Source: Accumulibacter sp. | Lineage (GTDB): Bacteria; Pseudomonadota; Gammaproteobacteria; Burkholderiales; Rhodocyclaceae | DNA length: 58,565 bases | NCBI RefSeq assembly: GCF_023806635.1 | Contig: NZ_JAMTDQ010000098.1 | Span: forward strand, 1 to 58,565 | Direction: 5' to 3' | Shown here: piece after piece, positions 6,848-16,174 of the stretch | Layout: every line of letters starts with the position of its first letter | How positions within the stretch are numbered: the first letter of the stretch is position 1 | Notes under the pieces: generated by a model | Seen by the model: only the letters and a program-made list of their open reading frames with translations | Told to the model about the DNA's origin: nothing | The model's database searches: none | Position numbers and translations under genes: made by a program

Positions 6848-8094
6848 GTCATCGCATTGCGCTGTTGATCTGTTGCGGCAGCTATCCGGACGGCAAGGAC
6901 ATTCAGCCGGCGCGCAAGAACGGTCGCGATCTGGAGGCGGCGCTGCGCCTGCATGGCTTCGACGTGCAGGTCGAGAATGATGCCGACCGCGCCCGCTTCA
7001 CGGCAGCGGTCGGGCGCTTCGGCAAGCGGATGGCAGCCCTGCCGGACGACGGACGGGGAATCGGCATCGTCTATTTCTGCGGCCACGGCATGCAGTACGA
7101 AGGGCGCAACTACCTGCTGCCCTCCGGCGTCGCCAGCGACGATCCGAAGGCGAAGGAGAAGTCGGTCAACCTGCAGGACGAGCTCCTTTCCGCCTTTCCC
7201 CAACGCTATCCCGGCCTGGGGGTGGCGGTCATCGACGCCTGTCGAGATGGCATTTCGGAGGACGAGAAAGCCGGCTCCTTCAACTACTCGACCGCACCCA
7301 CGGGCTGCATCGTCGCCTTCTCGGCAAGTGCCGGCCAGGTCTCGCTGTCACCGAAAGACCCGAACCAGAACAGCTTCTACACCAAGGAGCTGGTACAGGT
7401 TCTCAGCAACGTCGAACAGGAGATCTCGTTCACCGACATCTTCGAGTTCACCCGCCTGCGCGTGGCGCAGACGATGTCCAGCCACTCGCTGGCGATCATC
7501 CGCAAGCTGGCACAACGGCCACACATCACCAAGGGTCAGACCGGCGTCTTCCGGCTGGGCAAGGCGAGGACCACGACCGGCCCGCGCACCGCCGAAGACG
7601 AGGCCTTCGAGGCCGTGCTCGCGGCGCCGACCCCGGCCGAGATCAGGAGGGCTGCCGAGAACTTCCTCCGCGCCTACCCCGAGGGCCGTTACGAGCCGCA
7701 GACACGCGTCGCGCTGGCCGGCGCCGAGGACGCCCTGCGGGCTCTGTCAAGTCGCTTCGTCCGCCTGTCGTTGAGCGCCTTTCGCGTCAGCAGCGGCGAT
7801 GAACGCTTTGCCGAGGACCTGCGCAAGGCGCTGCGCGGCGACAAGGACGCGGCTGCGCGGATTGCCGAAAGCTACCGTGTCGGCAGCGGCGATGTCGTGG
7901 CAAACCCAGCGCGCAGCGAACAGTGGTTGCGCTACTCGGGGTTGCTCGGCAACGCCATTGCCTGCTACCAGTTGTACCGGCAACTCGCGCAGAAGGGCGA
8001 CCCGGACGCCGAGTTCTTCGGACCCGAAGCCGTTCGCCTCGGCTACCAGCCGCCGAAAGGCCTGTGCGGATCGCGCAAATCGGATGTCTGCTGA
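6658..8094 (+). CDS. Exported caspase-like (peptidase C14) protein
   Basis: 478 aa from the ATG at 6658 (the frame is open further upstream, but this start opens directly into the signal region). The N-terminus FRRRFLARATGLLLSSQLGL looks like a twin-arginine signal, so folded export is possible. The caspase/metacaspase domain spans about residues 65-280, with catalytic His143 in YFCGHGMQYEGRNYLLP and Cys195 in VIDACRDG. The C-terminal third (EAVLAAPTPAEIRRAAENFL, later AARIAESYRVGSGDVVANPA and GNAIACYQLYRQLAQKGDPD) looks like helical Sel1/TPR-type repeats for protein contacts. Bacterial caspase-like proteins generally process partner proteins; no substrate is evident here. The upstream neighbour is the rearranged island; downstream is an OmpA-type gene. 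Confidence 0.85.
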   Translation: MRAPASGQGESFRCSPFRRRFLARATGLLLSSQLGLAARCAIAAGEAAAADGQAGERDAGRPAGHRIALLICCGSYPDGKDIQPARKNGRDLEAALRLHGFDVQVENDADRARFTAAVGRFGKRMAALPDDGRGIGIVYFCGHGMQYEGRNYLLPSGVASDDPKAKEKSVNLQDELLSAFPQRYPGLGVAVIDACRDGISEDEKAGSFNYSTAPTGCIVAFSASAGQVSLSPKDPNQNSFYTKELVQVLSNVEQEISFTDIFEFTRLRVAQTMSSHSLAIIRKLAQRPHITKGQTGVFRLGKARTTTGPRTAEDEAFEAVLAAPTPAEIRRAAENFLRAYPEGRYEPQTRVALAGAEDALRALSSRFVRLSLSAFRVSSGDERFAEDLRKALRGDKDAAARIAESYRVGSGDVVANPARSEQWLRYSGLLGNAIACYQLYRQLAQKGDPDAEFFGPEAVRLGYQPPKGLCGSRKSDVC

Positions 8095-8170
8095 TCGACC
8101 GGCCCGCCGGCGCGAGCGGACATGTCGCGCCGCCGGTGCGGACCTTTCGCTGCGCCAGGGCGTGTCGATC

Positions 8171-8213
8171 GCGCCAGGGCCATCCAGCGGAGGATGGGAC
8201 GCCCCTGCGGCCG
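8171..8213. repeat. Imperfect palindrome related to the 4663-4715 hairpin
   Basis: The sequence begins GCGCCAGGGCCATCC, the same as the left arm of the hairpin at 4663 minus one G, followed by GGATGG and GCCCCTG after a short loop. It lies 77 nt behind the caspase-like gene. It may be a decayed copy of the same palindromic element or a coincidental terminator-like fold. The surrounding 8095-8379 has no gene I can support. Confidence 0.4.
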
Positions 8214-8379
8214 TTGCACGGCACGACCCGGCCGGCGCTGCACTGCGGGCGATCGGCGGCAGTTGCGCGTGGCGACGAAAGACCCTGCGCACGCGTGGCG
8301 TAGTGATTATAATCAATGGGCTGGGGGCGCAGAGATTGCGCCGAGTCCTGTCAGGTCCTTACGGAGGAGGTATCGCGCC

Positions 8380-8952
8380 ATGAGTCGTCATTCAATCCTA
8401 TTTTTTGTCCTTTGCAGCGCTCTCGGGCTGGGGTTTTCGCCAGCGGTCACGGCTTCCGGGCCGGCGAACGATGTCGTCGAACTGAATGGCCAGGTCACGG
8501 CCGAATCCATCGAGCAGGGGCTCTTCCCCAAGTCGGCAACGGCCAGCGACTGTGCTGAAGCGGCGAAGGCCGGCTTTAGCTGCGGGCAGATTGTGTCGCG
8601 CAAGACCTACTCGCTGCCTGTCGATGTCTCGTTCGCTGTCGGGTCGGCGCAGATCTCGGCTGCCGCCAAGAGCCTGCTGGCCCAGTTCGGCCCGGTCCTG
8701 AAGCGCAACGAGCACTCCGGGAGCAAGGTCGTTTTCGTCGGTCACACGGATGCATCCGGGTCACAGCAACTGAACCAGCGCCTGTCGCAGGAGCGTGCGG
8801 AATCGGTTCGCCAGTATTTCATCAAGGATTTCGGTGTTGCACCGTCATTCCTTGCCGCGACCGGCGTCGGATCGGCACAACTGAAGGACACGAACAACCC
8901 GAACAGCGTCGTCAACCGACGCGTCGAGATCACCACCAAGCCGGTGAAATAG
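8380..8952 (+). CDS. OmpA-family peptidoglycan-binding protein
   Basis: 190 aa from ATG 8380, with GGAGGAGG ten bases upstream. The signal peptide (SILFFVLCSALGLGFSPAVTA) is followed by about 50 residues containing two cysteines, then a C-terminal OmpA domain from about residue 85: VSFAVGSAQISAAAKSLLAQ, VVFVGHTDASGSQQLNQRLS, NPNSVVNRRVEI. Such proteins tether the envelope to peptidoglycan. It lies upstream of the T6SS operon, which also carries an OmpA domain inside TssL, so it may be an accessory to that machine; the 379-bp gap argues for separate transcription. A TATAAT box at 8308-8313 could be its -10 element. Confidence 0.85.
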   Translation: MSRHSILFFVLCSALGLGFSPAVTASGPANDVVELNGQVTAESIEQGLFPKSATASDCAEAAKAGFSCGQIVSRKTYSLPVDVSFAVGSAQISAAAKSLLAQFGPVLKRNEHSGSKVVFVGHTDASGSQQLNQRLSQERAESVRQYFIKDFGVAPSFLAATGVGSAQLKDTNNPNSVVNRRVEITTKPVK

Positions 8953-9331
8953 TCGCCGGCAAGCTCGGCGCAGGCGGGCATGCCGTCTGCCGCTCGCGCC
9001 GGGGGGCGCCCGGCAGCCCGCAAGAGGCAACCCGCTGACCATCGACCCGTCGCGCCTCAATGCCAACGGTTTCGCGGCGCTGCCGCCGCCGCAGCCATCG
9101 CCGACCCGGCGCCACCCTGACCGCTGACCGCGAACGGGACTGCCGCGGCGGCCAGCCGGCCCTGCCCGACTCGCCGCCGGCAGCCGCGGCCGCATGATCG
9201 GGCATCCTTGACGGCCTTCGCTGCCGCCCGTCACCAGCACCCGCCACCGCGGCAGCGTGGGGTTGCGTCAGGCCCCGATGTCGACAATAATCGTCCTGTA
9301 GCGCAAACCGACCTGAACTGAGCATGGCTGG
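8953..9331. other. Non-coding stretch before the T6SS operon
   Basis: 379 bp without a credible gene; open frames here show no family pattern. It presumably carries the tss promoter. The only element noted is the 13-mer at 9274-9286. No convincing sigma-54 promoter was found. Confidence 0.5.
9274..9286 (+). promoter_or_regulatory. Shared 13-mer with palindromic core upstream of tssJ
   Basis: CCCGATGTCGACA contains the palindrome TGTCGACA and lies 45 nt upstream of the tssJ start. The identical 13-mer recurs at 21618-21630, upstream of tagH, the head of the opposing T6SS operon. It may be a common operator; this rests on position and identity only. Confidence 0.3.
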
Positions 9332-9811
9332 ATGAATACAAGAAAATACGCTCTTGTCGTTGCCGTGACCACATGGGTACTGCTCCTCGTTGCCTGCGCT
9401 TCGCCGCCTCCGCCGCCGAAGCCGACGGTCGTCCGCATCGACCTGACGGCGTCGGCTACGGTCAATGCCGATGTCACTGGGCGCGGCATGCCGGTAGTGG
9501 TCCGCTACTATCTTCTTCAGAGCACCGGTGCTTTTGACAGCGCCGACTACTTCTCGCTTTTCGAGCGCGACGACACCCTGCTTGGTGCCAGCAAGGTGCT
9601 GCGCGAGGAACTGACGCTCAGGCCCGGTCAGAGCCACTCGGTGGAGTTGCGGCCACTCGGCGATGCCCATGCCCTTGGCGTTTTTGTCGCCTATCGTGAT
9701 TTCAACCAGACGCTCTGGCGCGCAACCGCTCCAGTTCCCCAGAACATGACGACCAGCTATTCGATCCAGGTCGACAGGAACAGCGTTTCGATCACGCCAC
9801 GCGCGCGCTGA
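9332..9811 (+). CDS. tssJ: T6SS outer-membrane lipoprotein TssJ
   Basis: 159 aa. Lipobox WVLLLVAC places the lipidated Cys at residue 22, followed by a proline-rich linker (ASPPPPPKPTVVRIDLTAS). The mature part has the transthyretin-like pattern of TssJ/VasD (VVRYYLLQSTGAFDSADYFS, then TLRPGQSHSVELRPLGDAHA and LGVFVAYRDF). TssJ anchors the TssM-TssL channel to the outer membrane. It is the first gene of the operon tssJ-tssK-tssL-tssM-tagF-ppkA. Length and domain are as expected. Confidence 0.93.
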   Translation: MNTRKYALVVAVTTWVLLLVACASPPPPPKPTVVRIDLTASATVNADVTGRGMPVVVRYYLLQSTGAFDSADYFSLFERDDTLLGASKVLREELTLRPGQSHSVELRPLGDAHALGVFVAYRDFNQTLWRATAPVPQNMTTSYSIQVDRNSVSITPRAR

Positions 9812-9868
9812 TGGTGAAGGGGCGGTGCGCGGGGGCGTCCGCCGTGCTTTTCGCTCCGGGGGGCATGC

Positions 9869-11206
9869 ATGTCCTGGTTCAGTAAGGTCGTGTGGTCGGA
9901 AGGCCTGTTCCTTCGCCCACAGCATTTCCAACAACAGGACCGCTACACTGGGTGGTTCGTCGAAAGTCGCGCGCGCGCTCTGGGCGGGCTCTTCTGGGGA
10001 TTCAGCCACCTCGAACTCGATGAGGGCGCGCTGAGCACGGGCAAGGTCGCTTTGCTGGCGGCCCGCGGCGTCCTGCCCGATGGCACGCCTTTCGACTTTC
10101 CGGCGGCACATCCAGCTCCGCTCGCCCTCGATTTCCCGCCGGATGCCCGCAATGCCGTCGTCTACCTGGCGCTGCCCCAGCGCCGACCGGAGAGCCTCGA
10201 GGACGCCCTGCCGTCGGACACTGCCGCCGATCTCGCGCGCTTCACCCAGGCCGACGAGGAGTTCAGCGATTCGGCGACGGCCGACTCCAGCGCGCAGCCG
10301 GTCAAGGTGGGATACCCGCGGCTGCGGCTGGTCGTGGCGGAACAGATATCCGATGCCTTTCTCCGGCTGGGCGTCCTGCGCATCAGCGAGCGACGCCCCG
10401 ACAACAGCCTGCTGGTCGACCGCAGCCATATCCCGCCGGTGCTCTCGTGCCGGGTATCGCCGGTCCTCGCCAGCATGCTGCGCGAGATCTGCGGCCTGCT
10501 CAAGCAGCGCTCGGATGCGCTGGCGGCCAGGGTCGTCCAGCCCGCCGCGGGTGGGGTGGCGGAGATTGCCCATTTCGTCTTCCTGTTGACGGTGAACCGC
10601 CACCTGCCAGTATTCAACCATCTGCTGGAGCAGTCCCAGCTCCATCCCGAGCGGCTGTTCACGCGCCTGCTGGAACTGGCCGGAGAACTGGCAACGCTGG
10701 TGCGCACGGAAAGATGCCCGGCCCCCATGCCGGCCTACAATCATGATGCGCTCGAACTCTGCTTCACCCCGCTGATGACCGAGATCAGGCGGTTCCTGGG
10801 AACCGTCATCGAGGAGAACGCGATGCAGATTGAACTCCAGGACCACAAGCAGGGGCGCTATGTTGGCGTGATCGCCGATCGCAGCCTGCTGCGCCACGCC
10901 GGCTTCGTCCTGGCGGTAAACGCGCAGATGCCGAGCGAGACACTGCGGACACGCTTCCCGGCACAGGCGAAGCTCGGGCCACTGGAAAAGATACGCGAAC
11001 TGGTCAACCTGCAGCTGCCCGGGATCGCCCTGCGTCCGCTGGCCGTCGCACCGCGCCAGATTCCGTTCCACGCCGGGTTCAGCTACTTCGAGCTGGACAA
11101 CTCGGGGGACCTGTGGAAACAGCTCAATGATTCGGGTGGGCTGGGCATTTACGTCTCGGGCAACTTCCCGTCGCTCGAACTCGCGCTGTGGGCCATCCGC
11201 GCCTGA
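9869..11206 (+). CDS. tssK: T6SS baseplate-membrane adaptor TssK
   Basis: 445 aa, the normal length for TssK (ImpJ/VasE). The N-terminus WSEGLFLRPQHFQQQDRY is diagnostic for the family, and the C-terminal region (IALRPLAVAPRQIPFHAGFS, YFELDNSGDLWKQL, then SGNFPSLELALWAI) also fits. TssK is a cytoplasmic trimer linking the baseplate to TssL and TssM, both encoded just downstream. It begins 57 bp after tssJ. Confidence 0.95.
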   Translation: MSWFSKVVWSEGLFLRPQHFQQQDRYTGWFVESRARALGGLFWGFSHLELDEGALSTGKVALLAARGVLPDGTPFDFPAAHPAPLALDFPPDARNAVVYLALPQRRPESLEDALPSDTAADLARFTQADEEFSDSATADSSAQPVKVGYPRLRLVVAEQISDAFLRLGVLRISERRPDNSLLVDRSHIPPVLSCRVSPVLASMLREICGLLKQRSDALAARVVQPAAGGVAEIAHFVFLLTVNRHLPVFNHLLEQSQLHPERLFTRLLELAGELATLVRTERCPAPMPAYNHDALELCFTPLMTEIRRFLGTVIEENAMQIELQDHKQGRYVGVIADRSLLRHAGFVLAVNAQMPSETLRTRFPAQAKLGPLEKIRELVNLQLPGIALRPLAVAPRQIPFHAGFSYFELDNSGDLWKQLNDSGGLGIYVSGNFPSLELALWAIRA

Positions 11207-11242
11207 GCACACAGCCACTGGCGCGCCGCTTCATGACTGGAG

Positions 11243-12604
11243 ATGGGCCACATGGTGCACGATGATCCCTTCTTGCCCCCGTCGGACAAGACGCTGCTCG
11301 TACCCTCGCCGGGAGCGCGAGCAAGTCGCCCGGCAACAGGCAGCGCGAGCGAAGGAGCGCCGGCTGGATCGCGCTTCGAACGTATCGAGCTGTCATCCCT
11401 CGACTGGCACACCGGGTTGAACCCGCTGGTTGCCGCCGCCAATCCACTGCTCAATCTCGCGCCCCAGTTGCGCCAGGTCAACCGCGCTGATCCAGGGAGT
11501 CTGCGCGAGGCTCTGGCGCGTGCCGTGAGCATGTTCGAACGTCAGGCGAAAGAGCGCGGAGTGCTGCACGAGCATGTGATGGCAGGCCGCTACGCCTTGT
11601 GCACATTCCTCGATGAAGCGGCCGCCAATACCCCCTGGGGCGAGAAGATCTGGGCACAGCGCAGCCTGCTGGTGCAGTTTCACAACGAGGCCTGGGGCGG
11701 CGAAAAGTTCTTCCAGCTCATGGGCAAGGTCGCCGAGCAGCCGAGCAGCCATCGCGACCTGCTCGAACTGTTCTACCTGATCCTCAGCCTCGGCTTCGAG
11801 GGGCGCTACCGGGTGCTGCAGAACGGCCAGGCACAACTGGCGTCGGTTCGTGAGCGCCTGGCGCAGATGCTGGCCCGGGAACGGGGCGAAGTCAGCCGCG
11901 AACTTTCTCCCGCCTGGCAGAGCACCGCCGGCGCCACGCGCCCCCTCCGTGAAAGCCTGCCGTTGTGGGCCGTGGCGGCAGTGACGACGCTCCTTCTGGC
12001 GCTCCTTTACCTGTTGGCGTCGTTTGCGCTGAACCGTCACTCCGACCCCACTTTTTCCTCGATTCTCGCGCTCAAGGCAGGCGCACCGCCAGCCGTCGCC
12101 AGCCCGCAGGCACCGCCGGCCAAGGCTCCGGCCAGACTCGCCCACTTCCTCACCAGCGATATTCAGGCCGGCCGCGTCGTCGTTCGCGACCTGCCCGACC
12201 GGAGCATCGTCCTGGCACAGGGCGACGGCCTCTTCGAGCCGGGCAGCGCGACGCTTTCGCCCACCTTCACGCAACTGCTCGCACGGGTGGGGGATGCGAT
12301 CCGGCAGGTGAATGGCAGCGTGCTGATCAAGGGTCATACCGACAACCGCCCGATCCGTTCGGCCCGCTTCCCGTCGAACTGGCACCTGTCGCAGGCGCGC
12401 GCCGACGCCGTGGCGGCGACGCTCGCACCACATCTCGGCGAGCGCCCGGGAATCAGGACCGAAGGGCGGGCCGAGAGCGACCCGCTGATGAGCAATGACA
12501 CAGCCGAAGGCCGTGCCCAGAACCGGCGCGTCGAGATCATCGTGTACCCCGCCGTGCCCGGCCCTGACCCCAACGCCGCTGCATCGACAAGGGGAGACCG
12601 ATGA
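11243..12604 (+). CDS. tssL: T6SS inner-membrane protein TssL with fused OmpA domain
   Basis: 453 aa. Residues about 45-235 form the DotU/TssL cytoplasmic domain (NPLVAAANPLLNLAPQLRQV, CTFLDEAAANTPWGEKIWAQ, FHNEAWGGEKFFQLMGK). A single transmembrane helix follows (LWAVAAVTTLLLALLYLLAS). A periplasmic OmpA-like domain ends the protein (VLIKGHTDNRPIRSARFPSN, QNRRVEIIVYP). The fusion gives the complex its own peptidoglycan anchor, a role otherwise played by a separate TagL. A second ATG nine bases further in (11252, MVHDDPF) is an equally good start. The stop overlaps the tssM start (ATGA), so the two are coupled. Confidence 0.94.
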   Translation: MGHMVHDDPFLPPSDKTLLVPSPGARASRPATGSASEGAPAGSRFERIELSSLDWHTGLNPLVAAANPLLNLAPQLRQVNRADPGSLREALARAVSMFERQAKERGVLHEHVMAGRYALCTFLDEAAANTPWGEKIWAQRSLLVQFHNEAWGGEKFFQLMGKVAEQPSSHRDLLELFYLILSLGFEGRYRVLQNGQAQLASVRERLAQMLARERGEVSRELSPAWQSTAGATRPLRESLPLWAVAAVTTLLLALLYLLASFALNRHSDPTFSSILALKAGAPPAVASPQAPPAKAPARLAHFLTSDIQAGRVVVRDLPDRSIVLAQGDGLFEPGSATLSPTFTQLLARVGDAIRQVNGSVLIKGHTDNRPIRSARFPSNWHLSQARADAVAATLAPHLGERPGIRTEGRAESDPLMSNDTAEGRAQNRRVEIIVYPAVPGPDPNAAASTRGDR

Positions 12605-15600
12605 AAAGGATCCTGCGCGCGTTGCTCCACCCGATCGTGCTCGGAACCCTGGGACTGATCGCGCTGTCGCTGCTGATCTGGTTCGTCAGTCCGCTGCTGG
12701 CCATCGCCGGCCATGAGCCATTCGCATCCGAGACCGTCCGCTGGGTGCTGATCGGCCTGCTGGTCCTGTTCGTCATCCTGCGCTTCGCGATCCGCCGCTG
12801 GCGAGCACGCACCAGCAATGCCAGACTGCTGGACGGACTGCTCGGCAAGACCAGCGAACAGGCCGTCGAGTCGCCGGAAGTGGCGATCCTCCGGCAACGT
12901 TTCGAAGAGGCGGTGAAGGTGCTGCGCCAGAGCCAGGCGCAGCCGGCCAAGGGCGGTGGACTGGCACGGCTGCGCAGCCTCGGCTCGGCGCGTTACCTCT
13001 ACCAGCTCCCGTGGTACGTCTTCATCGGCGCACCCGGCGCCGGCAAGACGACGGCACTGGTCAACTCCGGCCTGCGCTTTCCTCTCGCCGACAAACTCGG
13101 CAGGCAGGAACTGAAGGGCGTCGGCGGCACGCGCAACTGCGACTGGTGGTTCACCGACGAAGCGGTCCTCATCGATACCGCCGGACGCTATACGACGCAG
13201 GACTCGGATCATGACGCGGACCGGGACGCCTGGCTGGGTTTTCTCGCCCTGCTGCGCAAGCATCGTCCGCGTCAGCCGCTGAACGGCGTGCTGCTGACCG
13301 TCAGTGTCGGCGACCTACTCGCCCACTCGGAAGCCGAAGCCACTCGCCATTGCGAGGCCCTGCGGGCACGCGTGCAGGAACTGTATTCCCGGCTCGGCGT
13401 CCGTCTGCCGATCTACGTCCTGGTCACCAAGGCCGATCTGATGGCGGGCTTCAACGAATTCTTCTCCAACCTCGGCAAGGAGGCGCGCGACCAGGTCTGG
13501 GGCTTCACCTTCCCGCTTGACGAAACCGGCAGCGAGGCGCTGAAGGCACTGCCCGGGCAACTGGCGGCGCTGATGGAGCGCCTGCACGGGCAACTCGTGT
13601 CGCGCCTGCAGGAGGAAACCGACCTGCGCCGCAGGAACGCGATAAGCGCCTTTGACCAGCAGTTCGGCGCCGCCAGCCGGCTGCTCGAAGCCTTCCTCGG
13701 CAAGGTCTTTGCCCCGTCCGGCTACGACCACCCCTTGATGGTGCGCGGCGTCTATTTCACCAGCGGGACGCAGGAAGGAAACCCGATCGACCGCGTCATG
13801 GCGAGCCTGGGCAGTGCCTTCGGTGTCGAGAGGCGTCTGCTGCGCCCCGAGTCCGGCAGCGGCAAGAGCTTCTTCCTGACGCGCCTGCTGCGCGAAGTGG
13901 TTTTCGTCGAATCGCGTCTCGGGGGCGCCAACCTCAAGTGGGAACGGCGCCGCAGCCTGGTCCACGCCGCCGCACTGGTCGCCATGGCCCTGCTCTCGCT
14001 GCTGCTGCTGTTCGGCTGGACGCTCAGCTATCTGCGCAACCGGACCTACGTCGACGAGGTACAGGCCAGTACGGCAGCAGCACGGACGGTGGTCGCGCAG
14101 ATTGCTGCCACTCCGCAGGGCGACCCGCTGGCGATCCTGGCCGCCCTCGACGCGGTTCGCGACGTCACGTCGACCCCCACCCGCACGCGCGGCGATGCTC
14201 CCTTCGGCATGGGGCTGGGACTGTTCCAGGGCGACAAACTCGATTCGGCGGCCGAACAGGCCTACCGCAGCCTGCTGCGCGACGCGTTCTTCCCGCGGCT
14301 CTCGAAGCGCATCGAGAGCCAGTTGCGGGGACTGGACGGTACCAATCTCGAACTGGCCTACGAAACCCTAAAGGCCTACCAGATGCTCAACGATCCGAAG
14401 CATTTCGATGCCGAGGCACTGAAGGCCTGGATCAGCTTCGACTGGGAGCGCAACCTCCCGCGTGACGCGACCACAGATCAACGGGCAGCGCTGGCGATGC
14501 ATCTCAACAACCTCTTCGCCGACGGCCCGGTCGCGTCACCGGTCCTGCCGGACGCGGCGCTGGTCGCGCGAACGCGCGACATGCTGCTCCGCTACACACT
14601 GGCCAACCGCATCTACAGTCGTCTCAAGCGGCAGGGGGTCGGCAGTGCCTTTCCCGAGTTCAGCGTCGAACAGGCCGCCGGCAGTGGCGCGTCGCTGGTG
14701 TTCGTCCGCAAGAGCGGCGCGCCGTTGACCCGCGGCGTCCCCGGACTGTACACCTACGACGGCTATCACAAGGGCTTCGACAAGGAAGTCAGCGCCGTGG
14801 CCAGAAAGCTCGCCGACGAGGAAACGTGGGTTCTGGGAACGGCAGGCAAGACGAGCTTCGCGCTGCGTGACACCAGCAGCATCGCCAACGACGTACGCAA
14901 ACTCTACCTCGCCGACTACGCCCGTGTGTGGGAGGACTATCTCGCCGACATCACGCTGATCCGGTCGACCAGTCTCAGCCAGAGCATCCAGATGGCGAGG
15001 GTCCTGTCCGCACCGGACTCGCCGCTGCCGCGACTCCTCAAGGCGGTGGCGCGGGAGACGACGCTGACGCCGAAAGAGGGACAGAAATCGGTCCTGGATC
15101 AGGCCGAGGAAAAGTTGGCCGGTGCGAAACAGGAACTGGGCAAGGTGCTGGGCCTGGGCGGCAGCGATGCCGCTGCCGCCGCCCCCAGGCATCGTCTGGA
15201 GAGCATCGTCGACGACCGCTTCGTCAAGATCCGGCAACTCGTCACCGGTGACGGCAAGGCCGCACCAATCGATGGCGTGATGCAGTTGCTGAACGATGTC
15301 TACGTGCAGCTCTCGGCAACCGAAACTGCGATCAGGGACAAGGTTGCGGCTCCTCCGGCCAACTCGTCGGCGCGGGTCAAGGCGGAAAGTGCCAACATGC
15401 CCGAGCCGCTGCGTTCGATGCTGCAGCAACTGTCCAGCGCCGGAACCAGCCAGTCGCTCGTCGCCACGCGCGAGACCCTGTCCTCCGCCGTCGGCACGCA
15501 GATCGGACAGTTCTGCAGGCTCGCCATCGATGGTCGCTATCCTTTCGACCGCAGCAGCATCCGCGACGTCACCCGCGATGATTTCGCCCGCCTCTTCGGG

Positions 15601-16164
15601 CCCGGCGGCCTGATGGACGATTTCTTCCAGAAGAATCTGGCGCCCTACGTCGACACCTCGACCCGCCCGTGGAGTTTCAAGAAGGTGCAGGAACACTCGC
15701 TCGGCAACCCCGGAAACCTCGCCCAGTTCCAGCGTGCGGCAACGATCCGCGACGTGTTCTTCCGCGGCGGCGGCTCGATGCAGCTCGTCTTCAAACCAAT
15801 CGAGATGGATGCGGCGATCAGCCAGTTCACGCTCGACCTCGATGGGCAACTGGTCCGCTATGCCCACGGGCCCCAGATACCGCAATCGATCCAGTGGCCG
15901 GGCAGCAAGGGCGGTCTCTCGGCACGCATCCAGATCACGCCGCCCGGCCCCGGCGGCATTTCGAGCAAGGCGACGGAGGGCGTCTGGTCCCTGTTCCGGC
16001 TCTTCGACAGGTCGCGGATCGAGGATTTTGGCTCGCCCGAAACGTTTCGCGTCATTTTCGACATCGACGGCCGCCAGGCGACCTTCGAGGTGACCGCCAG
16101 TAGCGTGCAGAATCCGTTTCGGTTGCGCGAGCTCTCCGAGTTCCGCTGCCCGAGCGACCTCTGA
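12601..16164 (+). CDS. tssM: T6SS inner-membrane channel protein TssM (IcmF)
   Basis: 1187 aa. Two N-terminal transmembrane helices (about residues 12-30 and 47-63), then a cytoplasmic NTPase-like domain with Walker A GAPGAGKT at 143-150 and the DTAGRY box. A third helix (VAMALLSLLLLFGWTLSYL, near residue 465) leads into the large periplasmic part that meets TssJ. The C-terminal IcmF/VasK signature is present (FFRGGGSMQLVFKPIEMDAA). The Walker A motif is intact, unlike in some TssM proteins, so NTP binding is possible. It overlaps tssL by 4 bp and is followed by tagF after 10 bp. Confidence 0.95.
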   Translation: MKRILRALLHPIVLGTLGLIALSLLIWFVSPLLAIAGHEPFASETVRWVLIGLLVLFVILRFAIRRWRARTSNARLLDGLLGKTSEQAVESPEVAILRQRFEEAVKVLRQSQAQPAKGGGLARLRSLGSARYLYQLPWYVFIGAPGAGKTTALVNSGLRFPLADKLGRQELKGVGGTRNCDWWFTDEAVLIDTAGRYTTQDSDHDADRDAWLGFLALLRKHRPRQPLNGVLLTVSVGDLLAHSEAEATRHCEALRARVQELYSRLGVRLPIYVLVTKADLMAGFNEFFSNLGKEARDQVWGFTFPLDETGSEALKALPGQLAALMERLHGQLVSRLQEETDLRRRNAISAFDQQFGAASRLLEAFLGKVFAPSGYDHPLMVRGVYFTSGTQEGNPIDRVMASLGSAFGVERRLLRPESGSGKSFFLTRLLREVVFVESRLGGANLKWERRRSLVHAAALVAMALLSLLLLFGWTLSYLRNRTYVDEVQASTAAARTVVAQIAATPQGDPLAILAALDAVRDVTSTPTRTRGDAPFGMGLGLFQGDKLDSAAEQAYRSLLRDAFFPRLSKRIESQLRGLDGTNLELAYETLKAYQMLNDPKHFDAEALKAWISFDWERNLPRDATTDQRAALAMHLNNLFADGPVASPVLPDAALVARTRDMLLRYTLANRIYSRLKRQGVGSAFPEFSVEQAAGSGASLVFVRKSGAPLTRGVPGLYTYDGYHKGFDKEVSAVARKLADEETWVLGTAGKTSFALRDTSSIANDVRKLYLADYARVWEDYLADITLIRSTSLSQSIQMARVLSAPDSPLPRLLKAVARETTLTPKEGQKSVLDQAEEKLAGAKQELGKVLGLGGSDAAAAAPRHRLESIVDDRFVKIRQLVTGDGKAAPIDGVMQLLNDVYVQLSATETAIRDKVAAPPANSSARVKAESANMPEPLRSMLQQLSSAGTSQSLVATRETLSSAVGTQIGQFCRLAIDGRYPFDRSSIRDVTRDDFARLFGPGGLMDDFFQKNLAPYVDTSTRPWSFKKVQEHSLGNPGNLAQFQRAATIRDVFFRGGGSMQLVFKPIEMDAAISQFTLDLDGQLVRYAHGPQIPQSIQWPGSKGGLSARIQITPPGPGGISSKATEGVWSLFRLFDRSRIEDFGSPETFRVIFDIDGRQATFEVTASSVQNPFRLRELSEFRCPSDL

Positions 16165-16174
16165 CGGCCGACGC

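Noticed and set aside
8930-11218. 762-codon minus-strand frame across tssJ and tssK
   Set aside because: Antisense shadow; the plus strand encodes TssJ and TssK with clear motifs.
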